Positions 19,566 to 27,813 of a stretch of 64,000 bases of DNA are shown piece after piece. A program made the position numbers and the translations under genes. The DNA comes from Micropruina glycogenica (lineage in GTDB: Bacteria; Actinomycetota; Actinomycetes; Propionibacteriales; Propionibacteriaceae), in NCBI RefSeq assembly GCF_039524395.1, contig NZ_BAAAGO010000004.1; one strand, 5' to 3'. The stretch's first letter is position 1, and every line of letters starts with the position of its first letter. A model generated the notes under the pieces. That model did not search any database, was not told the DNA's origin, and saw only the letters and a program-made list of their open reading frames with translations.

Positions 19566-20801
19566 TCAGCCCACGTACACCGTGACCCCACGGACGCCGG
19601 TGCCCGCGTTGGGCGAATCGGCCGCCAGTTGCGACCAGGCGTGCTGCAACTGCGCGTTCAGAAACCGGGTATCGCTGGAGTGCGAGGCGGTGAGCTTCAG
19701 CCGGGCGACGTCCACCAGGTCGAACGCCGAGCGCACCTCGAACGCGGTGCCGCCGTGGTCGGCGGTGAAGCCGGTCAGGTCGAGCACCACGTGGTCGACC
19801 TCGGTGAGCAGCCGCTGCACCGCTCGCTTCCAGTAGCTGCCGTGGCACAGCAACTCGCCCGCCGGGTAGCCGTCGGGACCCTCGACGGGCTGCGACGCGG
19901 CCAGAAACTCGTCGAGTTCGGCGTCGTTGTCGATGAACACCGACAGGTCGCCGACTCGTCCGCTCCAGGTCTTGAGTTCGTCGGCGCTCACCTGGTCGGC
20001 GCTGCGCAGGTAATGGACCACCCCGTGCCGCCGCCAGCGCTCCACGAACCGGTTGGTGCCGGCGAGGTTGTCGAACAGCCGCAGGTAGAGAATGCGGCCG
20101 ACCGACCCGCGGCCCGGCGCGGGCCGCAGCGGGCCGGCGAACTCGATGTGCAGCGTGGGCACCTGCGCCGCCCTTGCGCCGGCACTGAGGGCCACCTCGG
20201 CCGGACCGGACGACGACAACCGCTCCACCTTCGCCGCGCGGCGGGCGACGGCCAGCCCTTTGCTGCTGCGGTAGATCGCCCAACACCCGCTGACCGCGAG
20301 CAGCCAGGCGTAGCCGATCGCGTCGTCCGAGGCATGGAAGGGCAGCCGGTTGAACGCGGCGCCGACGGCGAACCCGAACGAGCCCAGAGTGAGCAGCACG
20401 GCACCGACCATGGCGCCGATCGCCGTGGTGACGCTGACCCGAGTGCCGGTGATCAGGTGTGAGCCGAGCGGCGGCACGTCCGCGGCCCGGGCGGGGTCGT
20501 CGAGCTGGCGTTCCCAGCGCCGAGCGGTCAGGTAGCGCCCAGTCACCCGGGCCAGTTGCAGCAGGGCGCTGAGGACGTGCCACCCCGGTATCGCGATCAG
20601 CACCGCCATGGCCGGCAACTGCCACGGTTGGATGTCTCGCTGCCGCAGCCCCAGAGAGCGCAGAAACCGCACGGCGTCGTCTGCATAGGTGGTCACCACC
20701 CAGTAGACGGCGACCGAGACCACCGCGAGCGCGACGGCGCGCAGCGTCGCCGAGCGAACCTCTGGCGCCAGCGGGCGTGGATCCTCACGGGTGAGCGTCA
20801 T
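19566..20801 (-). CDS. Four-helix membrane protein with a large cytoplasmic C-terminal domain, unknown
   Basis: I do not recognise the family. From ATG at 20801 (GGAGG three bases upstream) it encodes 411 residues. Four hydrophobic segments lie near residues 20-40, 65-85, 122-145 and 158-176, followed by a soluble region of about 230 residues. That region contains GRILYLRLFDNLAGTNRFVERW, SVFIDNDAELDEFL and VDHVVLDLTGFTADHGGTAFEV; the last resembles a strand-turn pattern seen in Rossmann or STAS-like folds, but no catalytic motif stands out. Longer in-frame starts would run into the XRE promoter region and are rejected. It is divergent from the XRE operon. Confidence 0.7.
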   Translation of the reverse strand: MTLTREDPRPLAPEVRSATLRAVALAVVSVAVYWVVTTYADDAVRFLRSLGLRQRDIQPWQLPAMAVLIAIPGWHVLSALLQLARVTGRYLTARRWERQLDDPARAADVPPLGSHLITGTRVSVTTAIGAMVGAVLLTLGSFGFAVGAAFNRLPFHASDDAIGYAWLLAVSGCWAIYRSSKGLAVARRAAKVERLSSSGPAEVALSAGARAAQVPTLHIEFAGPLRPAPGRGSVGRILYLRLFDNLAGTNRFVERWRRHGVVHYLRSADQVSADELKTWSGRVGDLSVFIDNDAELDEFLAASQPVEGPDGYPAGELLCHGSYWKRAVQRLLTEVDHVVLDLTGFTADHGGTAFEVRSAFDLVDVARLKLTASHSSDTRFLNAQLQHAWSQLAADSPNAGTGVRGVTVYVG

Positions 20802-20920
20802 GAACCTCCGATCGGGTGATGTCACACCGAGGAGCCGTGAGGTGGGCCGTTTGATGCGGGCGGCGTCCGGCGGAATCGTCCCACGGGCTTGGCCGGTCGG
20901 GCTAGCCATGCCGCAGCCGA

Positions 20921-20984
20921 TGTCAAGAATTCTTGACATCGCACGGAGTGACGCCTACCCTCGACGTGTAAAGAATCTTTGACA
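20921..20984 (+). promoter_or_regulatory. Promoter bracketed by two palindromes (XRE operon)
   Basis: A perfect 18-bp palindrome, TGTCAAGAATTCTTGACA (20921-20938), ends in a consensus -35 TTGACA (20933-20938). After exactly 17 bp comes -10 TACCCT (20956-20961), and 5 bp later a second, imperfect copy, TGTAAAGAATCTTTGACA (20967-20984). Centres are 46 bp apart. A GGAGG ribosome site and GTG start follow. This is a strong promoter expected to be repressed by a dimer binding both sites, most simply the XRE protein encoded in the same operon. Confidence 0.8.
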
Positions 20985-20995
20985 CGGAGGATCGC

Positions 20996-21427
20996 GTGGG
21001 CTACATCGAACGGGTTACCTGGTCGCAGGTGATCGTGAGCGCACCGGTGGGCATCGCCTACTTCTTGATCGTGCTGCCACAACTGGCCGGCACGTCGCCC
21101 GACGACATCGACTGGATCACGCCGATGCTGTGGTCGATCGGCGTCGGCATCGTGGCGTCCATCGCCCTCAGCATCGTTTGGGGCATCGTCGCCGGCCGGG
21201 GTGACCGTGACGCCCACCTCAAAGACCAGCGTGATCGTGAGATCGAGCACTTCGGCGACCGGGTGGGGCAGAGCTTTCTGACCATCGGCGGCATCGCCGC
21301 GTTGATTCTGGCGATGGTCGACGCGGCCCACTTCTGGATCGGAGTGACCCTGTTCACGGGCTTCTTTCTCTCGGCGTTCGTCGGCGGACTCGCCCGGCTG
21401 GGTGCCTATCGCGCCGGGTTTCAGTGA
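20996..21427 (+). CDS. Small four-helix membrane protein of an XRE operon
   Basis: A 143-residue protein with four hydrophobic segments (about residues 13-29, 44-66, 97-110 and 114-135) and a charged loop GRGDRDAHLKDQRDREIEHFGD between the second and third. GTG at 20996 follows GGAGG. The next gene, an XRE regulator, overlaps its stop. Small membrane proteins co-transcribed with a 70-residue XRE regulator recur in Gram-positive bacteria, and the membrane partner may tune the regulator, but here that is inference. No specific function is assigned. Confidence 0.78.
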   Translation: MGYIERVTWSQVIVSAPVGIAYFLIVLPQLAGTSPDDIDWITPMLWSIGVGIVASIALSIVWGIVAGRGDRDAHLKDQRDREIEHFGDRVGQSFLTIGGIAALILAMVDAAHFWIGVTLFTGFFLSAFVGGLARLGAYRAGFQ

Positions 21428-21645
21428 TGGTGCGACCCACCCGCGTGATCAACCACATTCGCACCCTGCGTGAAGCGGCTGGACGCACTCAGGCCGACCT
21501 GGCCGCCAGCGTCGGCGTCACCCGGCAGACCCTGATCGCCATCGAACAGGGGCGCTACTCGCCCACGCTCGAACTTGCGTTTCAGCTGGCCAACGCCCTC
21601 GATCGTCCACTCACCGACGTTTTCGCCTACCCGGAGGAACCATGA
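21424..21645 (+). CDS. Small XRE-family helix-turn-helix regulator
   Basis: A 73-residue protein that is little more than one XRE DNA-binding domain: IRTLREAAGRTQADLAASVG followed by the recognition helix VTRQTLIAIEQGRYSPTLEL and the closing helices. GTG at 21424 or ATG at 21427 could start it; both overlap the preceding stop. The downstream oxidoreductase begins within its stop codon (ATGA), so the three genes form one translationally coupled operon. The paired palindromes at the operon promoter are its likely operators. Confidence 0.9.
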   Translation: MMVRPTRVINHIRTLREAAGRTQADLAASVGVTRQTLIAIEQGRYSPTLELAFQLANALDRPLTDVFAYPEEP

Positions 21646-22652
21646 CCACAACGACCACGATGATCGCCTGGACCCAGGCCGCCTACGGCGGCCCTGAGAC
21701 CGTCACCCGCAACGAGTTGCCGGTCATCGAACCAGGCCCGGGCCAGATTCTCATCGACGTGGCTGCCACCGCGCTCAACTCGGCCGACGTGCGGCTGATG
21801 CGCGGGGAGCCGCTGCTGGTGCGGCTGGGTTTCGGGTTGAGCCGGCCCAAGCAGCCCGTGCAGGGCCGTGACGTCGCCGGCCGGGTGACGGCTCTGGGCG
21901 ATGGAGTGACCGGGCTGAGCCTCGGCGACCGCGTCGCCGGCGAGTTGGACGGCGGCGGGCTCGCCCAGGCCGTGCTGACCGAGGCGGCCAAGGTGGTGGC
22001 GATTCCCGACAACGTCTCGGACGTCGACGCGGCCGCGGTGCCGCTCGCCGGTGGCACCGCCTGGCAGGCGCTGGAGGCCGCGGCGGTTTCGGCGGACTGC
22101 CGGGTGCTGATCCTCGGCGCCGGGGGAGGGGTCGGCACGTTCGCGGTGCAACTGGCGAAGCTGCGCGGCGCCCGGGTGCACGCGCTCAGTCGTCCCGAGG
22201 CGTTCGACGCGCTCACCCGGCTGGGTGCCGACGAGGTGAGCGATCGGGCAGAGTTGGGCACGCTGCCGCGCGACCACTACGACGTGATCATCGACCTCGG
22301 CGGCGTGGCCCCGCTTCGTAGCCTGCTGCAACTGTTGCGCGACGGTGGCCGGCTCGTGTCGGTGGCCGGCGGCGAGGCCCACGTGTTCGGCCCGCTGGGG
22401 CGCATGCTGCGCGGGGTGGTGTTGTCGATCGGACGATCGCGAAAGTTCGTGCCCCTGATGGCGACGGCCAAGCCCGAGATCACCCGATCACTGCTCGAAC
22501 TCGTGGCCTCGGGCCGGCTCACGCCGTTGGTGGCGGCCACGCTGCCACTGGCGCAGGCTCCGCAGGCGCTGGCGCTGGTTGATCGTGGCGGCCAGATCGG
22601 CAAGGTGGTGGTCGCCGTGGACCGCGGTGTTCCCCCGTCGTCCCGGGCTTGA
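21642..22652 (+). CDS. Zinc-independent NADP-dependent alcohol dehydrogenase/quinone oxidoreductase family
   Basis: A 336-residue medium-chain reductase. It has the N-terminal GroES-like region (ALNSADVRLMRGE, GRDVAGRVTALGDGV) and the NADP-binding VLILGAGGGVGTFAVQLAKL, but lacks the Cys/His zinc ligands of alcohol dehydrogenases, so it is nearer to quinone oxidoreductases. It is the last gene of the XRE operon and may be the function under control. The last residues (about VPPSSRA) come from DNA that belongs to a family A repeat, so the original stop may have been displaced slightly. Confidence 0.88.
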   Translation: MTTTTTMIAWTQAAYGGPETVTRNELPVIEPGPGQILIDVAATALNSADVRLMRGEPLLVRLGFGLSRPKQPVQGRDVAGRVTALGDGVTGLSLGDRVAGELDGGGLAQAVLTEAAKVVAIPDNVSDVDAAAVPLAGGTAWQALEAAAVSADCRVLILGAGGGVGTFAVQLAKLRGARVHALSRPEAFDALTRLGADEVSDRAELGTLPRDHYDVIIDLGGVAPLRSLLQLLRDGGRLVSVAGGEAHVFGPLGRMLRGVVLSIGRSRKFVPLMATAKPEITRSLLELVASGRLTPLVAATLPLAQAPQALALVDRGGQIGKVVVAVDRGVPPSSRA

Positions 22653-22710
22653 CCCGGGACCTGACCACAGCGGAACGCATGAAGGAGATCCGGCGTTCGC
22701 CGGGATGACG
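22637..22710. repeat. Facing family A repeats overlapping the oxidoreductase stop
   Basis: A unit at 22637-22662 with the core TCCCGGGCTTGACCCGGGA faces an inverted unit at 22685-22710 with CCGGCGTTCGCCGG. The first copy overlaps the last codons of the oxidoreductase gene. The pair lies between two convergent genes and could terminate both. Confidence 0.75.
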
Positions 22711-22726
22711 GCGTCGCTGCTTGTGG

Positions 22727-23725
22727 CTACCGGTCGATGGTGCTCAGGTCGCCATACCGGTCACCGACCACGGCGCCGCGCGGCACGGCGTCGGCCAACG
22801 CGCGCAGGTCGGCCGCACTGAGTCGCACCTGCAGGGCGCCGACGTTCTCTTCCAGGTACGTCACCCGACGGGTGCCGGGAATCGGCACCACGTCGTCACC
22901 CTGGGCCAGCACCCAGGCCAGCGCGAGTTGGCCGGGGGTGCAGCCGTGGGCATCGGCCAGGCCGCGGATGGCGTCCACCAGCTTCAGGTTGGCCTCGAGC
23001 GCTTCCCCCTGGAACCGCGGAAAGTAGGCGGTGGCACGGCTGTCTCCGGCCGGTGGCTCTTCAGTGATCGAGCCGGTCAGCAGGCCGCGGCCCAGCGGCG
23101 AGTACGGCACCAGGCCGATGCCCAACTCGCGAAGCACCGGCAGGATCTCGTCCTCCAGGTCGCGGGTGAACAGCGAGTACTCGGTCTGCAGCGCGGTGAT
23201 CGGGTGCACCGCGTACGCACGGCGGATCGTCTCGGGTGACGCCTCAGACAACCCGATGAAGCGCACCTTTCCGGCCTCGACTAGCTCTTTCATCGCTCCG
23301 ATGGTCTCTTCGATCGGCACCGTGAAGTCGACCCGATGCTGGTAATAGAGGTCGATGTGGTCGACGCCGAGCCGTTGCAGCGAGGCGTCGCAGGCGCTGT
23401 GCACGCACTCGGGCCGTCCGTTCACGCCCAGCCGGGCGCCGTCGTCACCGCGTTGGTTGCCGAACTTGGTGGCCAGTTGCACCTCGTCGCGCCGGCCGCG
23501 GATCGCCTCGCCGACCAGTTTCTCGTTGATGAACGGGCCGTCCATGTCGGCGGTGTCGAGAAAGGTGACGCCCAGGTCGAGGGCTCGGTGAATGGTGGCC
23601 AGGCCGCCGGCGTGGTCGGGAGTGCCGTAGAACTCCGACATGCCCATGCAGCCCAGCCCGAGGGTAGAGACGGTGAGGGCGGCGTCGCCGGTGCCGAGCA
23701 CGCGGGTGGGGATCTGTTCGCTCAT
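22727..23725 (-). CDS. Aldo/keto reductase family protein with altered active site
   Basis: A 332-residue TIM-barrel protein of the AKR13-like group: GLGCMGMSEFYG, FLDTADMDGPF, ATKFG, DLYYQHRVD, GLSEASPETIRRA and VPIPGTRR for NADP binding. The catalytic tetrad is Asp57, a Lys in ATKFG and a His in YYQHRVD, but the general-acid Tyr is replaced by Asp62 (TADMDG instead of TADMYG). The codon GAC is unambiguous in the sequence. Activity may therefore be reduced or changed. ATG at 23725 gives the usual family start; an upstream in-frame GTG is less likely. Confidence 0.9.
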   Translation of the reverse strand: MSEQIPTRVLGTGDAALTVSTLGLGCMGMSEFYGTPDHAGGLATIHRALDLGVTFLDTADMDGPFINEKLVGEAIRGRRDEVQLATKFGNQRGDDGARLGVNGRPECVHSACDASLQRLGVDHIDLYYQHRVDFTVPIEETIGAMKELVEAGKVRFIGLSEASPETIRRAYAVHPITALQTEYSLFTRDLEDEILPVLRELGIGLVPYSPLGRGLLTGSITEEPPAGDSRATAYFPRFQGEALEANLKLVDAIRGLADAHGCTPGQLALAWVLAQGDDVVPIPGTRRVTYLEENVGALQVRLSAADLRALADAVPRGAVVGDRYGDLSTIDR

Positions 23726-24126
23726 GGGTTCAGCAAACCCCTTGGAGTGCATTCCAGGTCATGTCGGACGCGTCCCGGGTCAATGGCGAGGGGTGTCGCA
23801 ATCGAGCCGGCGCCTCCGTGGCTCGCCAGATGATGGTGCGGGCGTCTTCGTGGTTTCAGGTTGCCAGGTGTCGGCCGGAGTGCCCTCGGTGGGGAGCCGC
23901 GATCTCGAGATTGCTGCACGATGTCACCCGGGCCGAAGGGTGTCGTGTTGCAGGGCGAAAGTGTGCAGCCACGGCGAAAGCCTGCCGAGATCTCGAGATC
24001 GCCCGTCAGCCCGGCAGCACCTGAACGCCTGTGGCGCTGGATCATCGGCGGCTGGCGACGCGGCCGAACTCACCGGACGGCTCGAACCCACCAAATCGTG
24101 TCAGTGGCGACGCTTAGGGTCTGCCC
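23726..24126. other. 401-bp intergenic region with a candidate structured element
   Basis: No convincing gene is present. The region upstream of the ATPase gene contains a nested secondary structure. The outer 13-bp arms GCGATCTCGAGAT (23899-23911) and ATCTCGAGATCGC (23990-24002) enclose a bulged hairpin (CTGCA/CGA/CACCC at 23914-23929 pairing with GGGTG/TCG/TGCAG at 23938-23953) and a short GGC-GAAA-GCC hairpin with a GNRA-type loop (23973-23982). The -10 TAGGGT of the next gene is at 24115-24120. It could be a small RNA or a DNA site; nothing decides which. Confidence 0.45.
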
Positions 24127-25266
24127 ATGATCGACACCCTCGCCGTGCACGGCTATCGCTCCCTGCGCGATGTGGTGCTGCCGCTGGCAGAGCTCACTAC
24201 GGTCACCGGGGCCAACGGCTCGGGCAAGTCGAACCTGTACCGCGCGTTCCATCTGCTGGCCGACACCGCCACCGGACGCCTGATCGGCTCACTCGCAGCG
24301 GCCGGCGGGCTCAGTTCGGTGCTGTGGGCCGGGCCAGAACAGATCACCGGGGCGATGCGGCGCGGGGAAGTGCCGATTCAGGGCACCGGACGGCGGCTGG
24401 CGCCCGTCAGCCTGCAACTGGGGTTCACCGCCGACGAGTTCGGGTACCTGATCGACCTCGGTCTACCGGTGCCGCAACAGCAGGGCCAGACGATGTTCGG
24501 CCGCGACCCGATCATCAAGCGCGAGCTGATCTGGGCGGGTCCGGTGCTACGCCCGGCAGCGACGCTGCTCAAGCGGACGGCCCGTGGCTTCGACAACGTC
24601 GGTTTGCCGCCCTGGGCGTCGGTGCTCGACGAGTTCGCCGATCCGGTGAACCGGCCCGAGGTGGCCGCGATCAGGGCCGTCGTGCGCGGCTGGAGGTTTT
24701 ACGACAGCTTTCGCGTCGACCCCGACGCGCCCGCCCGGCAGCCCCAGGTGGGCACGCGCACCGAGGTGCTCGCCGGCGACGGGCACGACCTGGCCGCCAC
24801 CGTGGCGACCATTCTCGAATCGGCCTGGGCCGGGCCGCTGCAGGCGGCCGTCGCCGACGCCTTCGACGGCAGCGGCGTCACGGTTGCCGACCACGACGGA
24901 CGGTTCGAGGTGGCCCTCACCCAACGCGGCCTGTTGCGTCCGCTGTCGGCCCGCGAACTCTCCGACGGCACGCTGCGCTATCTGCTGCTGGCCGCGGCGC
25001 TGTTCAGCCCACGACCCCCGAGCCTGATGGTGCTGAACGAGCCCGAGACGTCCCTGCACCCCGACGTGCTGCCCGCCCTGGGCCGGCTGATGATCGCCGC
25101 CGCCAAGCGCTGCCAACTCGTGGTGGTGACCCATTCGGCGGTGCTGGTCGGCTCCCTGGTCGAGGCGGGTGCGCTGCACCATGAACTGGTCAAGCCGCAC
25201 GGCGAAACCGAGGTAACCGATCAGGGACTGCTGACCCGCCCGACGTGGCAGTGGGGCAGCCGCTGA
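24127..25266 (+). CDS. AAA/SMC-like ATP-binding protein
   Basis: A 379-residue ABC/SMC-type ATPase. It has Walker A GANGSGKSNLYRA (from about residue 29), a signature-like LSARELSDGTLRYLLL, Walker B LMVLNEPETSLHPD and an H-loop VVVTHSAVLVGS. The arrangement matches RecF/OLD-like stand-alone ATPases. No TOPRIM nuclease domain is fused and no nuclease gene sits beside it, so a role in repair or defence is possible but not shown. The ATG is 6 nt after TAGGGT, suggesting a leaderless mRNA. The 401-bp region upstream is unusually large for this window. Confidence 0.88.
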   Translation: MIDTLAVHGYRSLRDVVLPLAELTTVTGANGSGKSNLYRAFHLLADTATGRLIGSLAAAGGLSSVLWAGPEQITGAMRRGEVPIQGTGRRLAPVSLQLGFTADEFGYLIDLGLPVPQQQGQTMFGRDPIIKRELIWAGPVLRPAATLLKRTARGFDNVGLPPWASVLDEFADPVNRPEVAAIRAVVRGWRFYDSFRVDPDAPARQPQVGTRTEVLAGDGHDLAATVATILESAWAGPLQAAVADAFDGSGVTVADHDGRFEVALTQRGLLRPLSARELSDGTLRYLLLAAALFSPRPPSLMVLNEPETSLHPDVLPALGRLMIAAAKRCQLVVVTHSAVLVGSLVEAGALHHELVKPHGETEVTDQGLLTRPTWQWGSR

Positions 25267-25288
25267 CTGCTCGCGATAGCCTCGCCGG

Positions 25289-26332
25289 GTGAGCGAGTTT
25301 CCTCCCGTCAGCTACGTGATGCCGGTGCTGAACGAAGAGGGCTACCTGGCCGACGCGGTGGCGGCGGTGCTGTCGCAGAGCTACCCGGCCGAGGCCGAAC
25401 TGGTCATCGCGCTCGGAGCGTCCACCGACCGCACCACCGAGATCGCCCACGAACTCGCCGCCGCCGACGACCGTGTGCGGCTGGTCGGCAACCCGGCCAA
25501 CGACATTCCGGTGGGGCTGAATCTGGCCATCGCCGCCAGCCGGCACCCCATCGTGGTGCGGGTCGACGCGCACGCCGAACTGCCCGAGAACTACACCCTC
25601 ACCATGGTCGGCCTGCTCAACCAGACCGGCGCGGTGAACGTCGGCGGCGTGATGCACGCCAAGGGCCGCACGCCCTTTCAGTCGGCGGTCGCCCGCGCGT
25701 ACAACTCGCCGTGGGGGCTCGGCGGGGGCCAGTACCACGGGGCGAAGCAGGCGGGGCCGTCCGATTCGGCCTACCTGGGGGTGTTTCGGCGCGAGGTGCT
25801 CGAGCAGGTGGGCGGCTACGACGAGACGCTGCGCCGGGCTGAGGACTGGGAACTCAACTCGCGCATTCTCGCCGCCGGGCACCTGATCTGGTACACCCCC
25901 GATGTCGCCGTCACCTACTGGCCGCGGGCGAAGCCGGCCACCCTGCGCCGGCAGATGTTCGCCACCGGGGTGTGGCGGGGGCACCTGATTCGCGAGCAGC
26001 GCCGCACGCCGCTGAAGTACCTGCCGCCGCCGCTGGTGGTGGTGGCACTGGGCGCCTCGGCCGTGGTGACCGTGGCGCAACTGAACGGGCTGCTGCCCGG
26101 ACGGCTCGGACGCACCGCAAGCGTCGTGCACGCAGCACCGCTGGCTTACGCGGCCGGCCTGGGGTGGGTGTCGGCCAAGTCGCTGGGTGCTGCAAACCTG
26201 CGTGAGTGGGCGCTGAACGTGGCGGTGCTCGGCATCATGCACCTGTCGTGGGGGGCGGGGTTCATTCGAGGCCTGCTGACCGGGGCCGAAACCACAGTCG
26301 ACACCTCGCGGCTCACCAAGTCGAAGGCGTGA
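25289..26332 (+). CDS. Glycosyltransferase family 2, ExoA-like
   Basis: A 347-residue GT2 enzyme that transfers a sugar to a lipid or polymer at the membrane. The N-terminal GT-A domain has YVMPVLNEEGYLADAVAAVL, the nucleotide-sugar region ALGASTDRTTEI and the metal-binding VRVDAHAELP; RRAEDWELNSRI supplies the acceptor-side ED motif. Hydrophobic segments near residues 245-265 and 285-325 anchor it. The pattern resembles succinoglycan glycosyltransferase ExoA. GTG at 25289 is 6 nt after TAGCCT. It converges on a teichoic-acid-type polymerase gene, suggesting cell-surface polymer synthesis. Confidence 0.9.
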   Translation: MSEFPPVSYVMPVLNEEGYLADAVAAVLSQSYPAEAELVIALGASTDRTTEIAHELAAADDRVRLVGNPANDIPVGLNLAIAASRHPIVVRVDAHAELPENYTLTMVGLLNQTGAVNVGGVMHAKGRTPFQSAVARAYNSPWGLGGGQYHGAKQAGPSDSAYLGVFRREVLEQVGGYDETLRRAEDWELNSRILAAGHLIWYTPDVAVTYWPRAKPATLRRQMFATGVWRGHLIREQRRTPLKYLPPPLVVVALGASAVVTVAQLNGLLPGRLGRTASVVHAAPLAYAAGLGWVSAKSLGAANLREWALNVAVLGIMHLSWGAGFIRGLLTGAETTVDTSRLTKSKA

Positions 26333-26384
26333 TCGTCGACGACCGGCTGCCAGCAGGCAGGCTGGTCAGCCCGGGTGGCAACTC

Positions 26385-26432
26385 AACAGGCTCGACCCAC
26401 GAGGTGGGTCTCGACAGGCTCAACCAACAGCA
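26385..26432. repeat. Family B inverted repeat pair
   Basis: Two facing copies, around CAACAGGCTCGACCCACGAG and its inverse GGGTCTCGACAGGCTCAACC, form a hairpin in the 116-bp gap between the convergent glycosyltransferase and glycerophosphotransferase genes. A terminator role for both genes is plausible. Confidence 0.7.
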
Positions 26433-26448
26433 CACCCTCGACCACCGA

Positions 26449-27699
26449 CTAACGGCTGGTGAGCTCCAGCAAGTAGCCGGCTACCCGCTTGGCGCTGCGT
26501 CCGTCGGTGTGCCGGTGGGCCAGAGCCGCCACCTTGGCGGTGTGCGCCAATGCCCGATCCTTGACCGCCGTGTTGTTGTCGAGCCGCTCCAGGGCGTCGA
26601 GCACGCCGTCCCAGTTCTGCTGCCAGCGGCCGCCGGTGACCTGCGCGTAGTCGAGGTACAGCCCGCGGGTGGCGCCGTAGTGCTCCAGGTCGGGCGCCAG
26701 AAACACCATCGGCCCGCCGGTCACCGCGAAGTCGAACAGCACTGAGGAGTAGTCGGTCACCAGGGCGTCCACTCCCCACAGCAGCGGCATCGATTCGGGC
26801 AGCAGCGACGGAGGAATCAGGTGCACATGCCGTGACGCATGGGTGTACGAACCCACACCCAGCGGGTGCGGCCGAATCAGCAGCACGCTGTCGGTGCCGG
26901 CGCACCACGAGTCGATGCGACGCCACTGCTGCTCAGTCGGAACCCCCGGGTCGGGTTCGCCGTCGCGCCACGTGGGGGCGTACAGAATCGCCCGGCGCCC
27001 GGCCAGGCCGGGGACGGCCCGCTCGAGCAGTTCGCGCGCCGCGGCCCGGCGTCCGGCCGGGCTGCCGCGGAACAGCACGTCGGTGCGTGGTTCGCCGAGC
27101 ACCCGCACCTGCTGTGGGGTCAGGTCGAACGCGCTGCACATGGACGGCACGAACTCGTCAGCCGCCACCGGCAGCAGGCTGATCCGCCGGGTGCCCATGC
27201 GATAGGCCCGCCGCATCAGCCCACCGGCCGCGGGGACTCGGCTCAAGGGGCCGAGCGACAACGCGGCGGGGGAGTCGGCGTGCAGCTTCTTCAGCGGCGA
27301 GCCGTGCCACAACTGAGCGATGGTCGCACCGCCGACCGCGTAACGGTTCACGTCGCCGAACCCGTGGGTGATGGTGACCACCCGGGCGGTGGCCGTGACC
27401 TCGAAGCCATCGCGGCTGTCTTTGGCCGCCCATTCGATGCCCAGCGAGCGGGCCCGCCGTGCCTGCTGCTCGTTGCCCACCAGCCACACCAGGCGCAGCG
27501 ACGGGTCGAGGCGCCGGGCCGCCCGCAACAGCGCCAGGGCGCCGTCGGCCAGGCCGAACGCGCTGCCGAACGCCCACAGGTGCGCGTCGCGATTGCGAAA
27601 CCGGGTGCGCAGCCCGCCGGTGGCATAGCGCGGCACCGCGGCGAGCTTCGCGGCATTGCCCTTCGCGAAGGTGAACGGCCCGGGAACGGTCGCTGACAC
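26449..27699 (-). CDS. CDP-glycerol glycerophosphotransferase (TagF/TagB-like)
   Basis: A 416-residue protein of the family that adds glycerol-phosphate (or related polyol-phosphate) units to teichoic-acid-like chains. Diagnostic segments are TIAQLWHGSPLKKLHAD with the catalytic His, VLGEPRTDVLF, AILYAPTWRDGE and the CDP-binding region ALVTDYSSVLFDFAVTGGPMVFLAPD. GTG at 27699 lies 7 nt after TACAGT on this strand, so I take that as a leaderless start; upstream GTG codons (27708, 27717) overlap the -10. The convergent GT2 gene suggests a shared surface-polymer pathway. Confidence 0.9.
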   Translation of the reverse strand: MSATVPGPFTFAKGNAAKLAAVPRYATGGLRTRFRNRDAHLWAFGSAFGLADGALALLRAARRLDPSLRLVWLVGNEQQARRARSLGIEWAAKDSRDGFEVTATARVVTITHGFGDVNRYAVGGATIAQLWHGSPLKKLHADSPAALSLGPLSRVPAAGGLMRRAYRMGTRRISLLPVAADEFVPSMCSAFDLTPQQVRVLGEPRTDVLFRGSPAGRRAAARELLERAVPGLAGRRAILYAPTWRDGEPDPGVPTEQQWRRIDSWCAGTDSVLLIRPHPLGVGSYTHASRHVHLIPPSLLPESMPLLWGVDALVTDYSSVLFDFAVTGGPMVFLAPDLEHYGATRGLYLDYAQVTGGRWQQNWDGVLDALERLDNNTAVKDRALAHTAKVAALAHRHTDGRSAKRVAGYLLELTSR

Positions 27700-27813
27700 G
27701 GCCGTCACTGTACCCACCCGTCACCCGGTTCGCGTCTGCCCTGCGCGGCTGCGACGGGTGTGGGTACACGTCCGCGTGCGCCGATAAGCTGTGCCGGTGA
27801 TCGAGGCGAGCCG

